A stretch of DNA of 64,000 nt from Nocardioides zeae (GCF_010686755.1 NZ_JAAGXA010000002.1:1-64000); one strand, 5' to 3'. Shown: positions 18,325-27,513, counted from the first letter of the stretch. Numbers and translations: made by a program. The notes: generated by a model not told the origin, from the letters alone.

Positions 18325-18604
18325 GCGTCGAGTTGTCAGGTACGGCGCGCCGGGGAAAGAAAACGCGGACGCGCTCCAGCCCCGGGGAAAGAAAACGCGG
18401 ACTCCGGACCCCGACACGCCGAGGGCCGAGAACCTCCGGTCCGCGTTTTCTTTCTCCCAGCCCGGGGCTGTGCGCAGTTTCCTGCCCCGGACCCCGGACC
18501 CCGGACCCCGGACCCCGGACCCCAGGCCCCGGGTCCCGGGTCCCGGGTCCCGCACGTCGTACAGCCTCGGCGGCCACGCCACGGCGTAGGTGACAACTCG
18601 ACGC
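18325..18604 (-). repeat. Intergenic repeat family, copy 3: 280-bp element with terminal inverted repeats
   Basis: Ends are GCGTCGAGTTGTCAGGTACG (18325-18344, continuing to 18347) and its inverted counterpart at 18581-18604, differing at a few bases. Inside: GGAAAGAAAACGCGGAC at 18354-18370 and 18386-18402, CGACACGCCGAGG (18412-18424), GTCCGCGTTTTCTTTCTCC (18439-18457) and GCGCAGTTTCCT (18472-18483), then CCCCGGA tandem repeats. It lies in the 434-base gap between the ABC-F stop and mreB start. No reading frame of note is inside, so it would be a non-autonomous element or a structured RNA/DNA unit. Confidence 0.85.
18485..18552. repeat. Heptamer tandem repeat within repeat copy 3
   Basis: Five exact CCCCGGA heptamers (18485-18519) run into a variant CCCCAGG and three CCCGGGT units. 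It is specific to copy 3; copies 1, 2 and 4 have unrelated sequence at this point. Probably slipped-strand expansion. Confidence 0.8.
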
Positions 18605-18610
18605 GACGAG

Positions 18611-20341
18611 CTACCGGGCCCGCGCCACGCGGCCCTCGTCCCAGACGGGCTCGGTGGACTCGTAGACGGTGCCGTCGGCGCCGTACACGAGGAACCGGTC
18701 GAAGCCGCGCGCGAACCAGCGGTCGTGGGTCACCGCGAGCACCGTGCCCTCGAACGCCGCCAACCCCTCCTCGAGGGCCTCGGCCGAGGCGACGTCGAGG
18801 TTGTCCGTGGGCTCGTCGAGCAGCAGCAGGGTCGCGCCCGACAGCTCCAGCAGCAGGATCTGGAAGCGGGCCTGCTGACCGCCCGACAGCGACTCGTAGG
18901 GCTGGTCGGCACTCGCGGCGAGCTCGTAGCGGTCGAGCACCCGCGCCGCCTGCTCCCGTCCCATCCCGGCGCGGCCGTGGGGCGAGCCGTCGCCGCGGTG
19001 GAGGATCTCGGTCAGGGTGCGCCCGACGAGCTCCGGGTGCTCGTGCGTCTGCACGAACCACCCCGGCCGCACCCGCGCCCCGAGCCGCGCCCGCCCCGTG
19101 TGGGGCACCGGCGCCGGTGGGGTCTCCCCCACGGGCCGGTGCTCGACATCGGGGTCGGTGCCACCGCCGGCCAGCAGCCGCAGGAAGTGCGACTTGCCGG
19201 AGCCGTTGGAGCCGAGCACGGCGACGCGCTCGCCGTACCAGACCTCCAGGTCGAAGGGGTCCATCAGCCCGGTGAGCCCCAGCTGCTCGCAGACGACGGC
19301 GCGCTTGCCCGTGCGTCCGCCCCGCAGCCGCATCGTCACCTGCTGCTCCCGCGGCTGCGCCGTGGGCGGGCCGGCCTCCTCGAACTTCGACAACCGGGTC
19401 TGCGCCGCCTTGTAGGCGCCCGCCATGCCGTCGTTGAACTCCGACTTCACCCGCAGCCGGTGCACGAGGGCCTTCAGCTTGGCGTGCTCCTCGTCCCAGC
19501 GCCGCCGCAGCTCCTCGAACCGCTCGAACCGGTCGCGCCGCGCGTCGTGGTAGCTGCCGAACCCGCCGACGTGCGTCCACACCGAGTTGCCCGCCCCGGC
19601 ACTGCCGAGCTCGACGGTCACCACCCGCGTGGCGGTGTTCGCGAGCAGCTCGCGGTCGTGGCTGACGAGCAGGATGGTCTTGGACGACGCGGCGATGCGC
19701 TGCTCGAGCCAGATCTTGCCGGGTACGTCGAGGTAGTTGTCCGGCTCGTCGAGGAGCAGCACCTCGTCGGGGCCGCGGAGCAGGTACTCCAGCACGAGCC
19801 GCTTCTGCTCGCCGCCCGACAGGGTGCGGAGCAGCCGGTTGCGCGCCCGCTCCCACGGCATGCCCAGCGCGGCGACGGCGCACGTGTCCCAGACGACCTC
19901 GATCTCGTACCCGCCGGCGTCGGCGAGCTCGCCCAGCGCGGTGGCGTACCGCATCTGCGTCGGCTCGTCGTCGGTCTCCATGAGCGCGAGCTCGCAGCGG
20001 TCGACGGCGGCGAGCGCCGCGCGCACCCGCTCGGGCGCCACCGACGCCAGCAGGTCACCCACGGTGGGGTCGGCGACCTCCGCGTCCCCGTCCGCCCCCG
20101 TCCGCACGACGCCCTGGCCCACGAACTGCCGCATCACCCCGAGCCCGCCCGACCGCGTCACGGCGCCCTCGTGGGGCACGAGGTCGCCCGTCACGATGCG
20201 CAGCAGCGTCGTCTTGCCCGCGCCGTTGGCGCCGACGAGCGCGACCTTCTGCCCGTCCCCGACGCGGAACGAGACGTCGGCCAGCAGCACCCGCCCGTCC
20301 GGCAGCTCGTAGCGCACCCCGGCGACGTCCACGTGACCCAC
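18611..20341 (-). CDS. ABC-F family ATPase
   Basis: 576 aa with two ABC domains and no membrane segments, the ABC-F layout (translation factors or ribosome-protection proteins). First domain: Walker A GANGAGKTT (37-45), LSGGEQKR signature, LLLDEPDNYLD Walker B. A charged linker of about 80 residues (DRFERFEELRRRWDEEH) joins it to the second domain, with GSNGSGKSHF, SLSGGQQAR and LLLLDEPTDNLD. The second Walker A carries His after Lys-Ser. GTG start; divergent from the MOSC gene. Whether it acts in antibiotic resistance or general translation cannot be told from sequence. Confidence 0.9.
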   Translation of the reverse strand: MGHVDVAGVRYELPDGRVLLADVSFRVGDGQKVALVGANGAGKTTLLRIVTGDLVPHEGAVTRSGGLGVMRQFVGQGVVRTGADGDAEVADPTVGDLLASVAPERVRAALAAVDRCELALMETDDEPTQMRYATALGELADAGGYEIEVVWDTCAVAALGMPWERARNRLLRTLSGGEQKRLVLEYLLRGPDEVLLLDEPDNYLDVPGKIWLEQRIAASSKTILLVSHDRELLANTATRVVTVELGSAGAGNSVWTHVGGFGSYHDARRDRFERFEELRRRWDEEHAKLKALVHRLRVKSEFNDGMAGAYKAAQTRLSKFEEAGPPTAQPREQQVTMRLRGGRTGKRAVVCEQLGLTGLMDPFDLEVWYGERVAVLGSNGSGKSHFLRLLAGGGTDPDVEHRPVGETPPAPVPHTGRARLGARVRPGWFVQTHEHPELVGRTLTEILHRGDGSPHGRAGMGREQAARVLDRYELAASADQPYESLSGGQQARFQILLLELSGATLLLLDEPTDNLDVASAEALEEGLAAFEGTVLAVTHDRWFARGFDRFLVYGADGTVYESTEPVWDEGRVARAR

Positions 20342-20384
20342 GAGGAGCCATCATCCGGTCCCCCGCTGAGACGCGCCAGCCGAT

Positions 20385-20390
20385 TACGCT
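20385..20390 (+). promoter_or_regulatory. Leaderless -10 box for the MOSC gene
   Basis: TACGCT lies seven bases before the GTG start, the spacing expected when transcription begins at the start codon. No Shine-Dalgarno is present before the GTG. Confidence 0.5.
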
Positions 20391-20397
20391 GCGCAGC

Positions 20398-21318
20398 GTG
20401 CCGCTCGCCGTCTCCGCCCTCCACCGCTACCCGGTCAAGTCGATGCACGCCGAGGACCTCGACGTCTCCGTCGTCGAGCCGTGGGGCCTCGCCGGGGACC
20501 GGCGGTGGATGGTCGTCGAGGCCACCGAGGGGCGCGGGGGCCGCCAACCGGGTGACTTCGTCTCGGCCCGCACCGACCCGGCCCTCCTGCTCGTGCGGGC
20601 CCGCCTCCTCGCGGAGGGGTACGGCGCGCTGGAGCTGGCGACGGGCACCGGGGCCGCGTCGTCCTCGATCACCGTGCCCGTCCCCGACCCGGCCACCCAG
20701 CTGCCCGTCGAGGTCTGGGGCTCCCACCTCACCGCGGCCCCGCAGCCCGCCGCGGACGCCTGGCTGAGCGACCTCCTCGGCCGTCCCCTGCGCCTCGTCC
20801 ACCTCGACGACCCGACCCGCCGCCCGGCCGATCCGCGCTACTCCCACCCCGACGACCGCGTGTCGTTCGCCGACGGCTACCCGCTCCTCCTCACCACCAC
20901 CGCGTCCCTCGCCGCCCTCGACGACGCGCTCCTCGAGCACACCCAGGGCGCCGCGGAGCCCCTCGGGATGGCCCGCTTCCGTCCCAACCTCGTGCTCGCC
21001 GGGGACGAGCCGGCGTGGGCGGAGGACGACTGGCGCCGGATCCGCGTCGGCGACGTCACCTTCCGCGCCGTGAAGGGCTGCGCCCGCTGCGTCATGACGA
21101 CCTTCGACCCCACGACGGGCGAGCGCGGCCACGAGCCGACGCGCACCCTCGCGCGCCTGCGCCGGTACGACGGGGGTGTCTGGTTCGGCATCAACCTCGT
21201 CCCCGACGTGCCCGCGCCCGTGCCCGGCGCGCCGGCCCCCGAGATCCGGGTCGGCGACGATGTGGAGGTGCTCGAGCGCGCGCCCGCGGGCGACGGCCCC
21301 CTGCGGACGCCCGCCTGA
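20398..21318 (+). CDS. MOSC domain protein (YcbX/mARC-like)
   Basis: 306 aa. The N-terminal beta-barrel begins SALHRYPVKSMHAEDL and carries the GLAGDRRWMVVE strand. The C-terminal MOSC domain has the conserved RFRPNLVL segment and the cysteine motif GCARCVMTTFDPTTG, the molybdenum-cofactor ligand region of mARC/YcbX proteins that reduce N-hydroxylated compounds. Substrate not predictable. Probably a leaderless mRNA. Confidence 0.88.
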   Translation: MPLAVSALHRYPVKSMHAEDLDVSVVEPWGLAGDRRWMVVEATEGRGGRQPGDFVSARTDPALLLVRARLLAEGYGALELATGTGAASSSITVPVPDPATQLPVEVWGSHLTAAPQPAADAWLSDLLGRPLRLVHLDDPTRRPADPRYSHPDDRVSFADGYPLLLTTTASLAALDDALLEHTQGAAEPLGMARFRPNLVLAGDEPAWAEDDWRRIRVGDVTFRAVKGCARCVMTTFDPTTGERGHEPTRTLARLRRYDGGVWFGINLVPDVPAPVPGAPAPEIRVGDDVEVLERAPAGDGPLRTPA

Positions 21319-21415
21319 CGGGCACCCCCATCGTGCCCGCGTCGATCTGGTAGGCATGGCCCAGGTCACAGCACCGCGGCACGTCCAGCAGGTCCAGCAA
21401 CAGGAAGGCACCGCC

Positions 21416-22177
21416 ATGCCCGCATCCCCCGGCCTCGCCGGCAAGACCGCCCTCGTCACCGGCGCCAGCCGCGGCATCGGCCTCGCCATCGCCCAGCGGC
21501 TGGTCGACGAGGGCGCCCGGGTCGTCATCACCGCCCGCAAGGTCGACGCCCTCGAGGCGGCCGTCGCCGAGCTGGGCGGCCCGTCGAAGGCGCTCGGCAT
21601 CGCGGGCCGCGCCGACGACGAGGAGCACCAGGCGGACGTCGTCGCCCGCGCGGTCGAGACCTTCGGCAGCCTCGACCTGCTCGTCAACAACACGGGCATC
21701 AACCCGACCTACGGCACGCTCATGGACATCGACCTCGACGCGGCCCGCAAGATCCTCGAGGTCAACGCCATCGGCACGCTGGCCTGGACCCAGAAGGTCG
21801 TGGGCGGCTGGATGGCCGAGCACGGCGGCTCGATCGTCAACGTCGTCTCCGTCGCGGGCCTCCGACCGGCTCCGGGCATCGGCTTCTACGGCGCCTCGAA
21901 GGCCCTCCTCGTGCACCTCACCGAGGAGCTCGCGGTCGAGCTCGGGCCCGGCATCCGGGTCAACGCCGTGGCGCCGGCCGTCGTCAAGACCCGCTTCGCG
22001 GAGGCCCTCTACTCGGGTCGCGAGGAGGAGGTCTCCGCGGCGTACCCCCTCCAGCGCCTCGGCGTCCCCGAGGACATCGCCGGCGCCGTCGCCCACCTGC
22101 TCTCCGACGACGCGTCGTGGACCACGGGCCAGACCCTCGTGCTCGACGGCGGCCTGACGCTGACGGGCGGCGTGTGA
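21416..22177 (+). CDS. SDR-family oxidoreductase
   Basis: 253 aa, ATG with AGGAAGG upstream. Classical short-chain dehydrogenase: cofactor loop TGASRGIGLAIA, NNTG at the NNAG position, catalytic Ser in NVVSVAGLR and YGASK (Tyr-x3-Lys), C-terminal TGQTLVLDGG. The presence of Arg in VVITARKVDAL favours NADP(H). Its stop overlaps the next SDR gene, so the pair is likely one operon and may act on the same or successive substrates. Confidence 0.88.
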   Translation: MPASPGLAGKTALVTGASRGIGLAIAQRLVDEGARVVITARKVDALEAAVAELGGPSKALGIAGRADDEEHQADVVARAVETFGSLDLLVNNTGINPTYGTLMDIDLDAARKILEVNAIGTLAWTQKVVGGWMAEHGGSIVNVVSVAGLRPAPGIGFYGASKALLVHLTEELAVELGPGIRVNAVAPAVVKTRFAEALYSGREEEVSAAYPLQRLGVPEDIAGAVAHLLSDDASWTTGQTLVLDGGLTLTGGV

Positions 22178-23010
22178 GCACCTCGCCCGCCCCGGCCGAG
22201 CGGCTCGCGGGCCTCGGCGTGGTCGTCACCGGCGGTGGACGCGGCATCGGCCGTGCCCTCGCCGTGCGGGCCGCGGCCGAGGGTGCCCGGGTGGTGGTCA
22301 ACGACCTCGACGCGGACGCGGCCGCCGCCGTCGCGGCGGAGGTCGGGGGCACCGCGGCTCCTGGGGACGTCGCCACCACCGACGGCGTACGCCGCGTGCT
22401 CGCCACCGCCGTCGCCGAGCTCGGCCGGGTCGACGTCTTCCTCGCCAACGCCGGCATCGACTCCACGGCGGGCGGGATGGTCGACGCCGCCCCCAGCCTC
22501 GCGACCTCCGACGCGGAGTGGGCCCGCATGGTCGACGTCAACGTCATGGCCCACGTGCGGGCGGCCCGCGAGCTCGTCCCCGGCTGGCTCGCCCGTGCCG
22601 AGGAGACCGGCGGCACCGGCGGGCGCTTCGTCGTCACCGCGTCGGCGGCCGGGCTGCTGACGATGCTGGGCTCCGCGCCGTACTCCGTCACGAAGCACGC
22701 GGCCGTCGGGTTCGCGGAGTGGTTGAGCGCGACGTACGGGCACCGCGGCGTCGCGGTGCAGGCGCTGTGCCCGCAGGGCGTGCGCACGGCCATGCTGGAG
22801 AACGCCGGGCCGCTCACCGGGCTGCTGTCGCGCGACTCGGCGCTGGAGCCGTCCGACGTCGCCGACGCCTGGGTGCGCGCGCTGGACGAGCAGCGGTTCC
22901 TGGTGCTGCCGCACCCGGAGGTGGCGGACTACTACGCCGCCCGCGCGGGCGACACCGACCGTTGGCTCGCGGGCATGCAGCGCCTGCAGGCGAAGCTGGA
23001 CCGGGGCTGA
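22174..23010 (+). CDS. SDR-family NAD(P)-dependent oxidoreductase
   Basis: 278 aa, GTG start overlapping the previous stop by four bases (GTGA). Motifs: TGGGRGIGRALAV, LANAGIDST, TASAAGLL, YSVTK. Acidic residues in VVVNDLDADAA after the second strand favour NAD(H). The longer C-terminal part with SALEPSDVADAWVRAL resembles SDRs of lipid or xenobiotic metabolism. Convergent with hemE after 18 bases. Confidence 0.87.
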   Translation: MSTSPAPAERLAGLGVVVTGGGRGIGRALAVRAAAEGARVVVNDLDADAAAAVAAEVGGTAAPGDVATTDGVRRVLATAVAELGRVDVFLANAGIDSTAGGMVDAAPSLATSDAEWARMVDVNVMAHVRAARELVPGWLARAEETGGTGGRFVVTASAAGLLTMLGSAPYSVTKHAAVGFAEWLSATYGHRGVAVQALCPQGVRTAMLENAGPLTGLLSRDSALEPSDVADAWVRALDEQRFLVLPHPEVADYYAARAGDTDRWLAGMQRLQAKLDRG

Positions 23011-23028
23011 CCTCGGCTGGTCCGGAGC

Positions 23029-24090
23029 TCAGTCCAGCGCGTAGGTCTGCACGAACTCCGTCAGCCGCTCGAGCTGGCCGGGGTCGGTCGAGGGGATGAC
23101 CCCGTGGCCGAGGTTGAAGATGTGGCCCGGCGCGGCGCGACCGGCCTCGATGACCTCCGCGGCCCGCGCGAGCAGCACCTCGGTGGGCGCGAACACCAGC
23201 GTCGGGTCGAGGTTGCCCTGCACCCCCCGGCCGCCGACGCGGCCGATCGCGTCCGCCAGCGGGGTGCGCCAGTCGACACCCACGATGTCGGCACCGGCGT
23301 CGCCCATCAGCCCGAGCAGGTTGGACGTGCCCACCCCGAAGTGGATCCGCGGCACGCCCAGCTCGCCGACCGCGGCGAGCACGCGCGCCGAGTGGGGCTG
23401 CACGTGGGTCGCGTAGTCGGCCGGGGTGAGCGCCCCCGCCCACGAGTCGAAGAGCTGCACGGCCGAGGCACCGGCCCGCACCTGCACCTCGAGGAAGGCC
23501 GCCGCGATCCCGGCGATCTTCTCCATGAGCGCCGCCCACACGTCGGGGGCGCCGAACATCATCGCCTTCGTGCGCGCGTGCTCCTTCGACGGACCACCCT
23601 CGACGAGGTAGGACGCCACCGTGAACGGCGCGCCCGCGAAGCCGAGCAGCGGGGTGCCGCCCAGCTCGCCCGCCAACCGACGGACGGCCTCGGTGATGAA
23701 GGGGACGTGCTCCGGCGTGAGGTCGGGGATCGCGGCGACGTCGGCCAGGGTGCGCACCGGGTTCGCCACGACCGGGCCGATGCCCGGCTTGATGTCGAGG
23801 TCGACACCGACCGCCTTGAGCGGCAGCACGATGTCGGAGAAGAACACGGCCGCGTCGACGCCGTACCGGCGCACCGGCTGGAGCGTGATCTCGGTGACGA
23901 GGTCGGCGTCCATGCAGGACTCGAGCATGCCGATGCCCTCGCGCACCCGCAGGTACTCCGGCAGCGAGCGCCCGGCCTGCCGCATGTACCAGACCGGCGT
24001 GTGCGGCACCGCCTCCCCGCGTGCGGCCCTGAGGAAGACCGAGTCGGCGAGGCGGGGGTCGGGCTGCGGGACGGGCTGGGGCGCGGACAC
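23029..24090 (-). CDS. hemE: Uroporphyrinogen decarboxylase
   Basis: 353 aa, GTG start. Converts uroporphyrinogen III to coproporphyrinogen III in haem synthesis. Signature WYMRQAGRSLPEYLRVRE near residue 37, the conserved Asp in FFSDIVLPLKA, GFAGAPFTVASYLVEGG, and the C-terminal NLGHGVIPSTDP. Divergent from the DUF3000 gene, the common actinobacterial arrangement. Confidence 0.96.
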   Translation of the reverse strand: MSAPQPVPQPDPRLADSVFLRAARGEAVPHTPVWYMRQAGRSLPEYLRVREGIGMLESCMDADLVTEITLQPVRRYGVDAAVFFSDIVLPLKAVGVDLDIKPGIGPVVANPVRTLADVAAIPDLTPEHVPFITEAVRRLAGELGGTPLLGFAGAPFTVASYLVEGGPSKEHARTKAMMFGAPDVWAALMEKIAGIAAAFLEVQVRAGASAVQLFDSWAGALTPADYATHVQPHSARVLAAVGELGVPRIHFGVGTSNLLGLMGDAGADIVGVDWRTPLADAIGRVGGRGVQGNLDPTLVFAPTEVLLARAAEVIEAGRAAPGHIFNLGHGVIPSTDPGQLERLTEFVQTYALD

Positions 24091-24147
24091 CCCCCGATCC
24101 TCGCAGGTCAGGCGGCGTGGCGCACGGCCGACCCGGCCGCCCCGGCT

Positions 24148-24153
24148 TACCCT
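24148..24153 (+). promoter_or_regulatory. Leaderless -10 box for the DUF3000 gene
   Basis: TACCCT ends six bases before the ATG start and no ribosome-binding site is present, consistent with a leaderless transcript. Confidence 0.45.
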
Positions 24154-24159
24154 CGGCCC

Positions 24160-24765
24160 ATGGCCGCTGGACATGACGCGCGCCCGGGCACCGACGCCGG
24201 GCTCGTCCCGAGCGCCTTCCGCGACGCCGTGGCGGCGATGCGGGGGGCACGGGTGCGACCCGAGGTGCACCTGGAGGAGATGCCGGCCCCGCGCCGGATC
24301 GCGCCCTACGCGGCCGCCGTCACGGGCGACGTCGAGGAGGGCGAGGAGGAGGTCGCGACCGGCCGCCTCATCCTGCTGCACGACCCCGACGGCAACGACG
24401 CGTGGGACGGCACGTTCCGCTGCGTGACCTACGTGCGCGCCGACATCGAGGGCGAGCTCGCCACCGACCCGATGCTCGCCGAGGTCGGCTGGTCGTGGTT
24501 GCGGGAGGCCCTCGAGGCGCACGGCGCCGGGTACGTCGCGGCCGCCGGCACCGTCACCTGCGTCACGACGCGCGGGTTCGGCCAGATGTCCGACGACGAG
24601 ACCACCGCGCAGATCGAGATCCGCGCGTCGTGGTCCCCCAGCGACCTCGCGCTCGACAAGCACACCGAGGCCTGGGCGGAGCTCATGTGCCAGGCCGCGG
24701 GACTCCCGCCGCTGCCCGACGGCGTCGCGCTGCTCCCCAGCCGCCGCCAGCGGGGCCGCTCGTGA
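24160..24765 (+). CDS. DUF3000 protein
   Basis: 201 aa. Recognised from the family blocks PSAFRDAVAAMRGARVRPEV, RIAPYAAAVTGDV, GRLILLHDPDGNDAWDGTFR and TEAWAELMCQAAGLPPLPDG. DUF3000 is an actinobacterial family of unknown function that sits between hemE and RNase D in many genomes. The stop overlaps the RNase D GTG as GTGA, so expression is coupled. Confidence 0.9.
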   Translation: MAAGHDARPGTDAGLVPSAFRDAVAAMRGARVRPEVHLEEMPAPRRIAPYAAAVTGDVEEGEEEVATGRLILLHDPDGNDAWDGTFRCVTYVRADIEGELATDPMLAEVGWSWLREALEAHGAGYVAAAGTVTCVTTRGFGQMSDDETTAQIEIRASWSPSDLALDKHTEAWAELMCQAAGLPPLPDGVALLPSRRQRGRS

Positions 24766-26072
24766 CCGACGCCCCGTCGACGGGACCCGACGACGCCCAG
24801 GAGCCCCCGGAGGCTCCCGAGGCCCCGCTGCTCGAGCTGCGCGACGGGCTCACCCCGGTCATCGAGACCGCGGAGGCCCTGGCGGAGTACTGCGCCGCGC
24901 TCGCCACGGCGGACGGCCCGGTCGCGATCGACGCCGAGCGCGCGTCGGGCTACCGCTACTCCAACCGCGCCTACCTCATCCAGCTGCGCCGCGAGGGCGC
25001 CGGTACGGCGCTGGTCGACCCCATCGCCTTCGCGTCCCTCGCCCCGCTGCAGGAGGCCATCGGCGACGCCGAGTGGATCCTCCACGCCGCGACGCAGGAC
25101 CTGCCGTGCCTCGCCGAGGTGGGGCTGCACCCGGCGAAGCTGTTCGACACCGAGCTCGCCGGACGTCTGCTGGGCCACCCGCGCGTGGGGCTCGCGAGCC
25201 TCGTCGAGCGCCAGCTCGGGCGGCGGATGCGCAAGGAGCACTCCGCCGTCGACTGGTCGCGCCGCCCGCTGCCGGAGCCGTGGCTGGTCTACGCCGCGCT
25301 CGACGTGGAGGTGCTCGTCGAGCTGCGCGCGCTCCTCGTCGCCGAGCTCGAGGAGCAGGGCAAGACCGAGTGGGCGCGCCAGGAGTTCGAGCACCTGCTC
25401 TCCTTCACGCCGACCGTGCGGGTCGACCCGTGGCGACGGGTGTCCGGCACCCACAAGCTGCGCGGCCGCCGAGCCCTCGCCGCGGTCCGCGCCCTCTGGA
25501 CGACCCGCGACGAGGTCGCCCGCACCCGCGACACCACGCCCAGCCGCGTGCTGCCCGACTCCGCGATCATCGCCGCGGCCGAGGCGCTCCCCACGACGCG
25601 CGCGGCGCTGCTCGCGACGCCGGGCTTCAAGGGCCGGGGAGCGGACCGGTACGCCACGCGCTGGGTCGAGGCGATCCAGGAGGCCCTCGACCTCGACGAG
25701 TCCGCGCTGCCTGCCCGCACCCTGCGGGGCGACGGACCGCCGCCGGTCCGGGCCTGGGCCGACAAGGACCCCGCCGCCGCCCGTCGCCACACGGTCGGTC
25801 GCGACGCCGTCGTCGCGCTCGCCGAGGAGCGCTCGGTGCCGGTCGAGAACCTGCTGACGCCCGACTACCTCCGGCGGCTGCTCTGGTCGCCGCCACGCAC
25901 GCGCGACCGCGCCGAGCTGGTGGAGGCCGTGGGCGCGCAGCTCGCGTCGTACGGCGCCCGCCCCTGGCAGGTGGAGCTCACCGCGCCCCTGCTCGCCGAC
26001 GCCGTGATCGCCGGCGACGTGGAGCCGGTCCCTGAACCCCAGCCCGAGCCGAGCCCCGGGGACGAGGCCTGA
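24762..26072 (+). CDS. rnd: Ribonuclease D-like 3'-5' exonuclease with HRDC domain
   Basis: 436 aa. The DEDD exonuclease domain shows Exo I as VAIDAERASGYRYSNRAYLI, Exo II around ILHAATQDLPCLAEVG, FDTELAGRLLGHPRVGLASL, and Exo III YAALDVEVL. An HRDC domain follows (WTTRDEVARTRDTTPSRVLPD). Expected role is 3' trimming of tRNA and other stable RNAs. GTG start overlapping the DUF3000 stop by four bases. Pro/Glu-rich C-terminus. Confidence 0.93.
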   Translation: MTDAPSTGPDDAQEPPEAPEAPLLELRDGLTPVIETAEALAEYCAALATADGPVAIDAERASGYRYSNRAYLIQLRREGAGTALVDPIAFASLAPLQEAIGDAEWILHAATQDLPCLAEVGLHPAKLFDTELAGRLLGHPRVGLASLVERQLGRRMRKEHSAVDWSRRPLPEPWLVYAALDVEVLVELRALLVAELEEQGKTEWARQEFEHLLSFTPTVRVDPWRRVSGTHKLRGRRALAAVRALWTTRDEVARTRDTTPSRVLPDSAIIAAAEALPTTRAALLATPGFKGRGADRYATRWVEAIQEALDLDESALPARTLRGDGPPPVRAWADKDPAAARRHTVGRDAVVALAEERSVPVENLLTPDYLRRLLWSPPRTRDRAELVEAVGAQLASYGARPWQVELTAPLLADAVIAGDVEPVPEPQPEPSPGDEA

Positions 26073-26079
26073 GCGACCG

Positions 26080-27417
26080 CTACTCCTCCTCCGCGGCGCT
26101 GCCGCCGAGCAGCAGCCGCGAGGCCTCGTCGAGCTCGGTGACGGTCGAGAGGATCGTCTCCTCGTTGAGGATGGCGTCGTTGAGGAGCGCGTCGAGGTAC
26201 GGCGCGACCGCGGCGTCGAGCGCCGCCTCGTCCGGCACGGCCGGCAGGAAGTAGGTGTAGCGCAGGTTGTTGGTCCAGACGCTCGCGTGCTCGGGCAGCT
26301 GGTCCGTCTGCTGGTAGGCCTCGGACTGGGCGACCTCGAGGAGCACCGGCACGATGTAGCCCGCCTCGGTGACGCCCGCCATCGCGTCGGGGCTGGTCAG
26401 GTCGACGATGGTGTCGGCCGCCGCCTCCTTGGCGTCGGAGTCGAGCGACATGCAGATGCCGCCGGCGGTGCCGACGGTGGCGCGCTCGTCCACCGACGGC
26501 GGGAAGATGACGTCGAAGTCGAGCCCCTCCACCGCGCGCAGCGCAGGCACCGCGGAGCGCGGCGCCATGATCATCCCGAGGCGACCCGACGTGAACCACT
26601 CCATCGCGTCGGCCTCGGCCAGCTCGTCGGCGGTGAGCGTGATCTGGGGCTCGCGGAGCACCTGCAGGGCCTGGGTGAGCGCGCTGACGGAGGACTCCTC
26701 CGACAGCGCGGTCGAGGTCGGCGGCGTCTGGTCGTCGAACACGCTGCCCCCACCGGACAGCACGAACGGGGCGAGCTGCTCGAGGGTCGGTCCGACGTAG
26801 AGCCCCTTCGTGCCCGCCTCGGGGTCGGACGCGGAGCGGGCCGCGGCCTCGAGCTCCTCGAGGCCCCACCGGCCGCTGCTCGGCACGGGCAGGCCCTCGG
26901 CCTCCATGGCGTCGAAGTCGACGAGCGCCGTGTTGTAGAACATCACGAGCGGGTCGATCGAGTAGGGCATGCACGCGAGGCGGTCGTTGACGGTGAACGC
27001 CTTCACCCCGTCGTAGGACAACGTGTCGCCGAAGTCGACGTTGCGCGCCACCATGTAGGAGTCGACCGGCTCGATGAGGTCCTGGCCGTCGAGGTAGGCC
27101 AGGTCGCTGTTGGAGGCGAAGAAGAGGTCGGGCAGGGCCTCGCCCGCCGCGACGGCCTCACGCAGCGACGAGTCGGAGGACTGCACCTGCACCTGGCGCG
27201 TCTCCGTGGCCTCGTTGAGCTCCGCCGTCTCGGACACGAGCGCCTCCACCTCGGCCTGCGGCATGCCGTAGGTGCCCAGCGTGAGGTCGGCGGCCGCCGC
27301 GGTCGACGGGGGCGTCGGCGGAGGCGTGACCTCGCCGTCGCCCTGGCAGGCCGCGAGGGTCGGCACCAGCAGGGCCACCGACGCGACCGCTCCGACCGCA
27401 GCTCTCCGACGCTCCAC
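26080..27417 (-). CDS. ABC-type extracellular solute-binding lipoprotein (orphan)
   Basis: 445 aa, GTG start with a G-rich ribosome-binding site. Lipoprotein signal ending LLVPTLAAC (Cys24), then a periplasmic-binding-protein fold of the family-1/sugar type: LPDLFFASNSDLAYLDGQDL, PYSIDPLVMFYNTALVDFD, GRLGMIMAPRSAVPAL. No permease or ATPase gene is adjacent, so it either serves a distant transporter or acts as a binding or sensing protein. It follows the PucR/CdaR regulator by 96 bases on the same strand. Confidence 0.85.
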   Translation of the reverse strand: MERRRAAVGAVASVALLVPTLAACQGDGEVTPPPTPPSTAAAADLTLGTYGMPQAEVEALVSETAELNEATETRQVQVQSSDSSLREAVAAGEALPDLFFASNSDLAYLDGQDLIEPVDSYMVARNVDFGDTLSYDGVKAFTVNDRLACMPYSIDPLVMFYNTALVDFDAMEAEGLPVPSSGRWGLEELEAAARSASDPEAGTKGLYVGPTLEQLAPFVLSGGGSVFDDQTPPTSTALSEESSVSALTQALQVLREPQITLTADELAEADAMEWFTSGRLGMIMAPRSAVPALRAVEGLDFDVIFPPSVDERATVGTAGGICMSLDSDAKEAAADTIVDLTSPDAMAGVTEAGYIVPVLLEVAQSEAYQQTDQLPEHASVWTNNLRYTYFLPAVPDEAALDAAVAPYLDALLNDAILNEETILSTVTELDEASRLLLGGSAAEEE

Positions 27418-27513
27418 GTTGCCCCCGATCGTCTCCGCGGCCCCGGTGCCGGGGCGCGCCGTCACGATACCCGTGGGCCACCCCCGGCCGGCCGGGTGGG
27501 AGCGGCACGCTCC

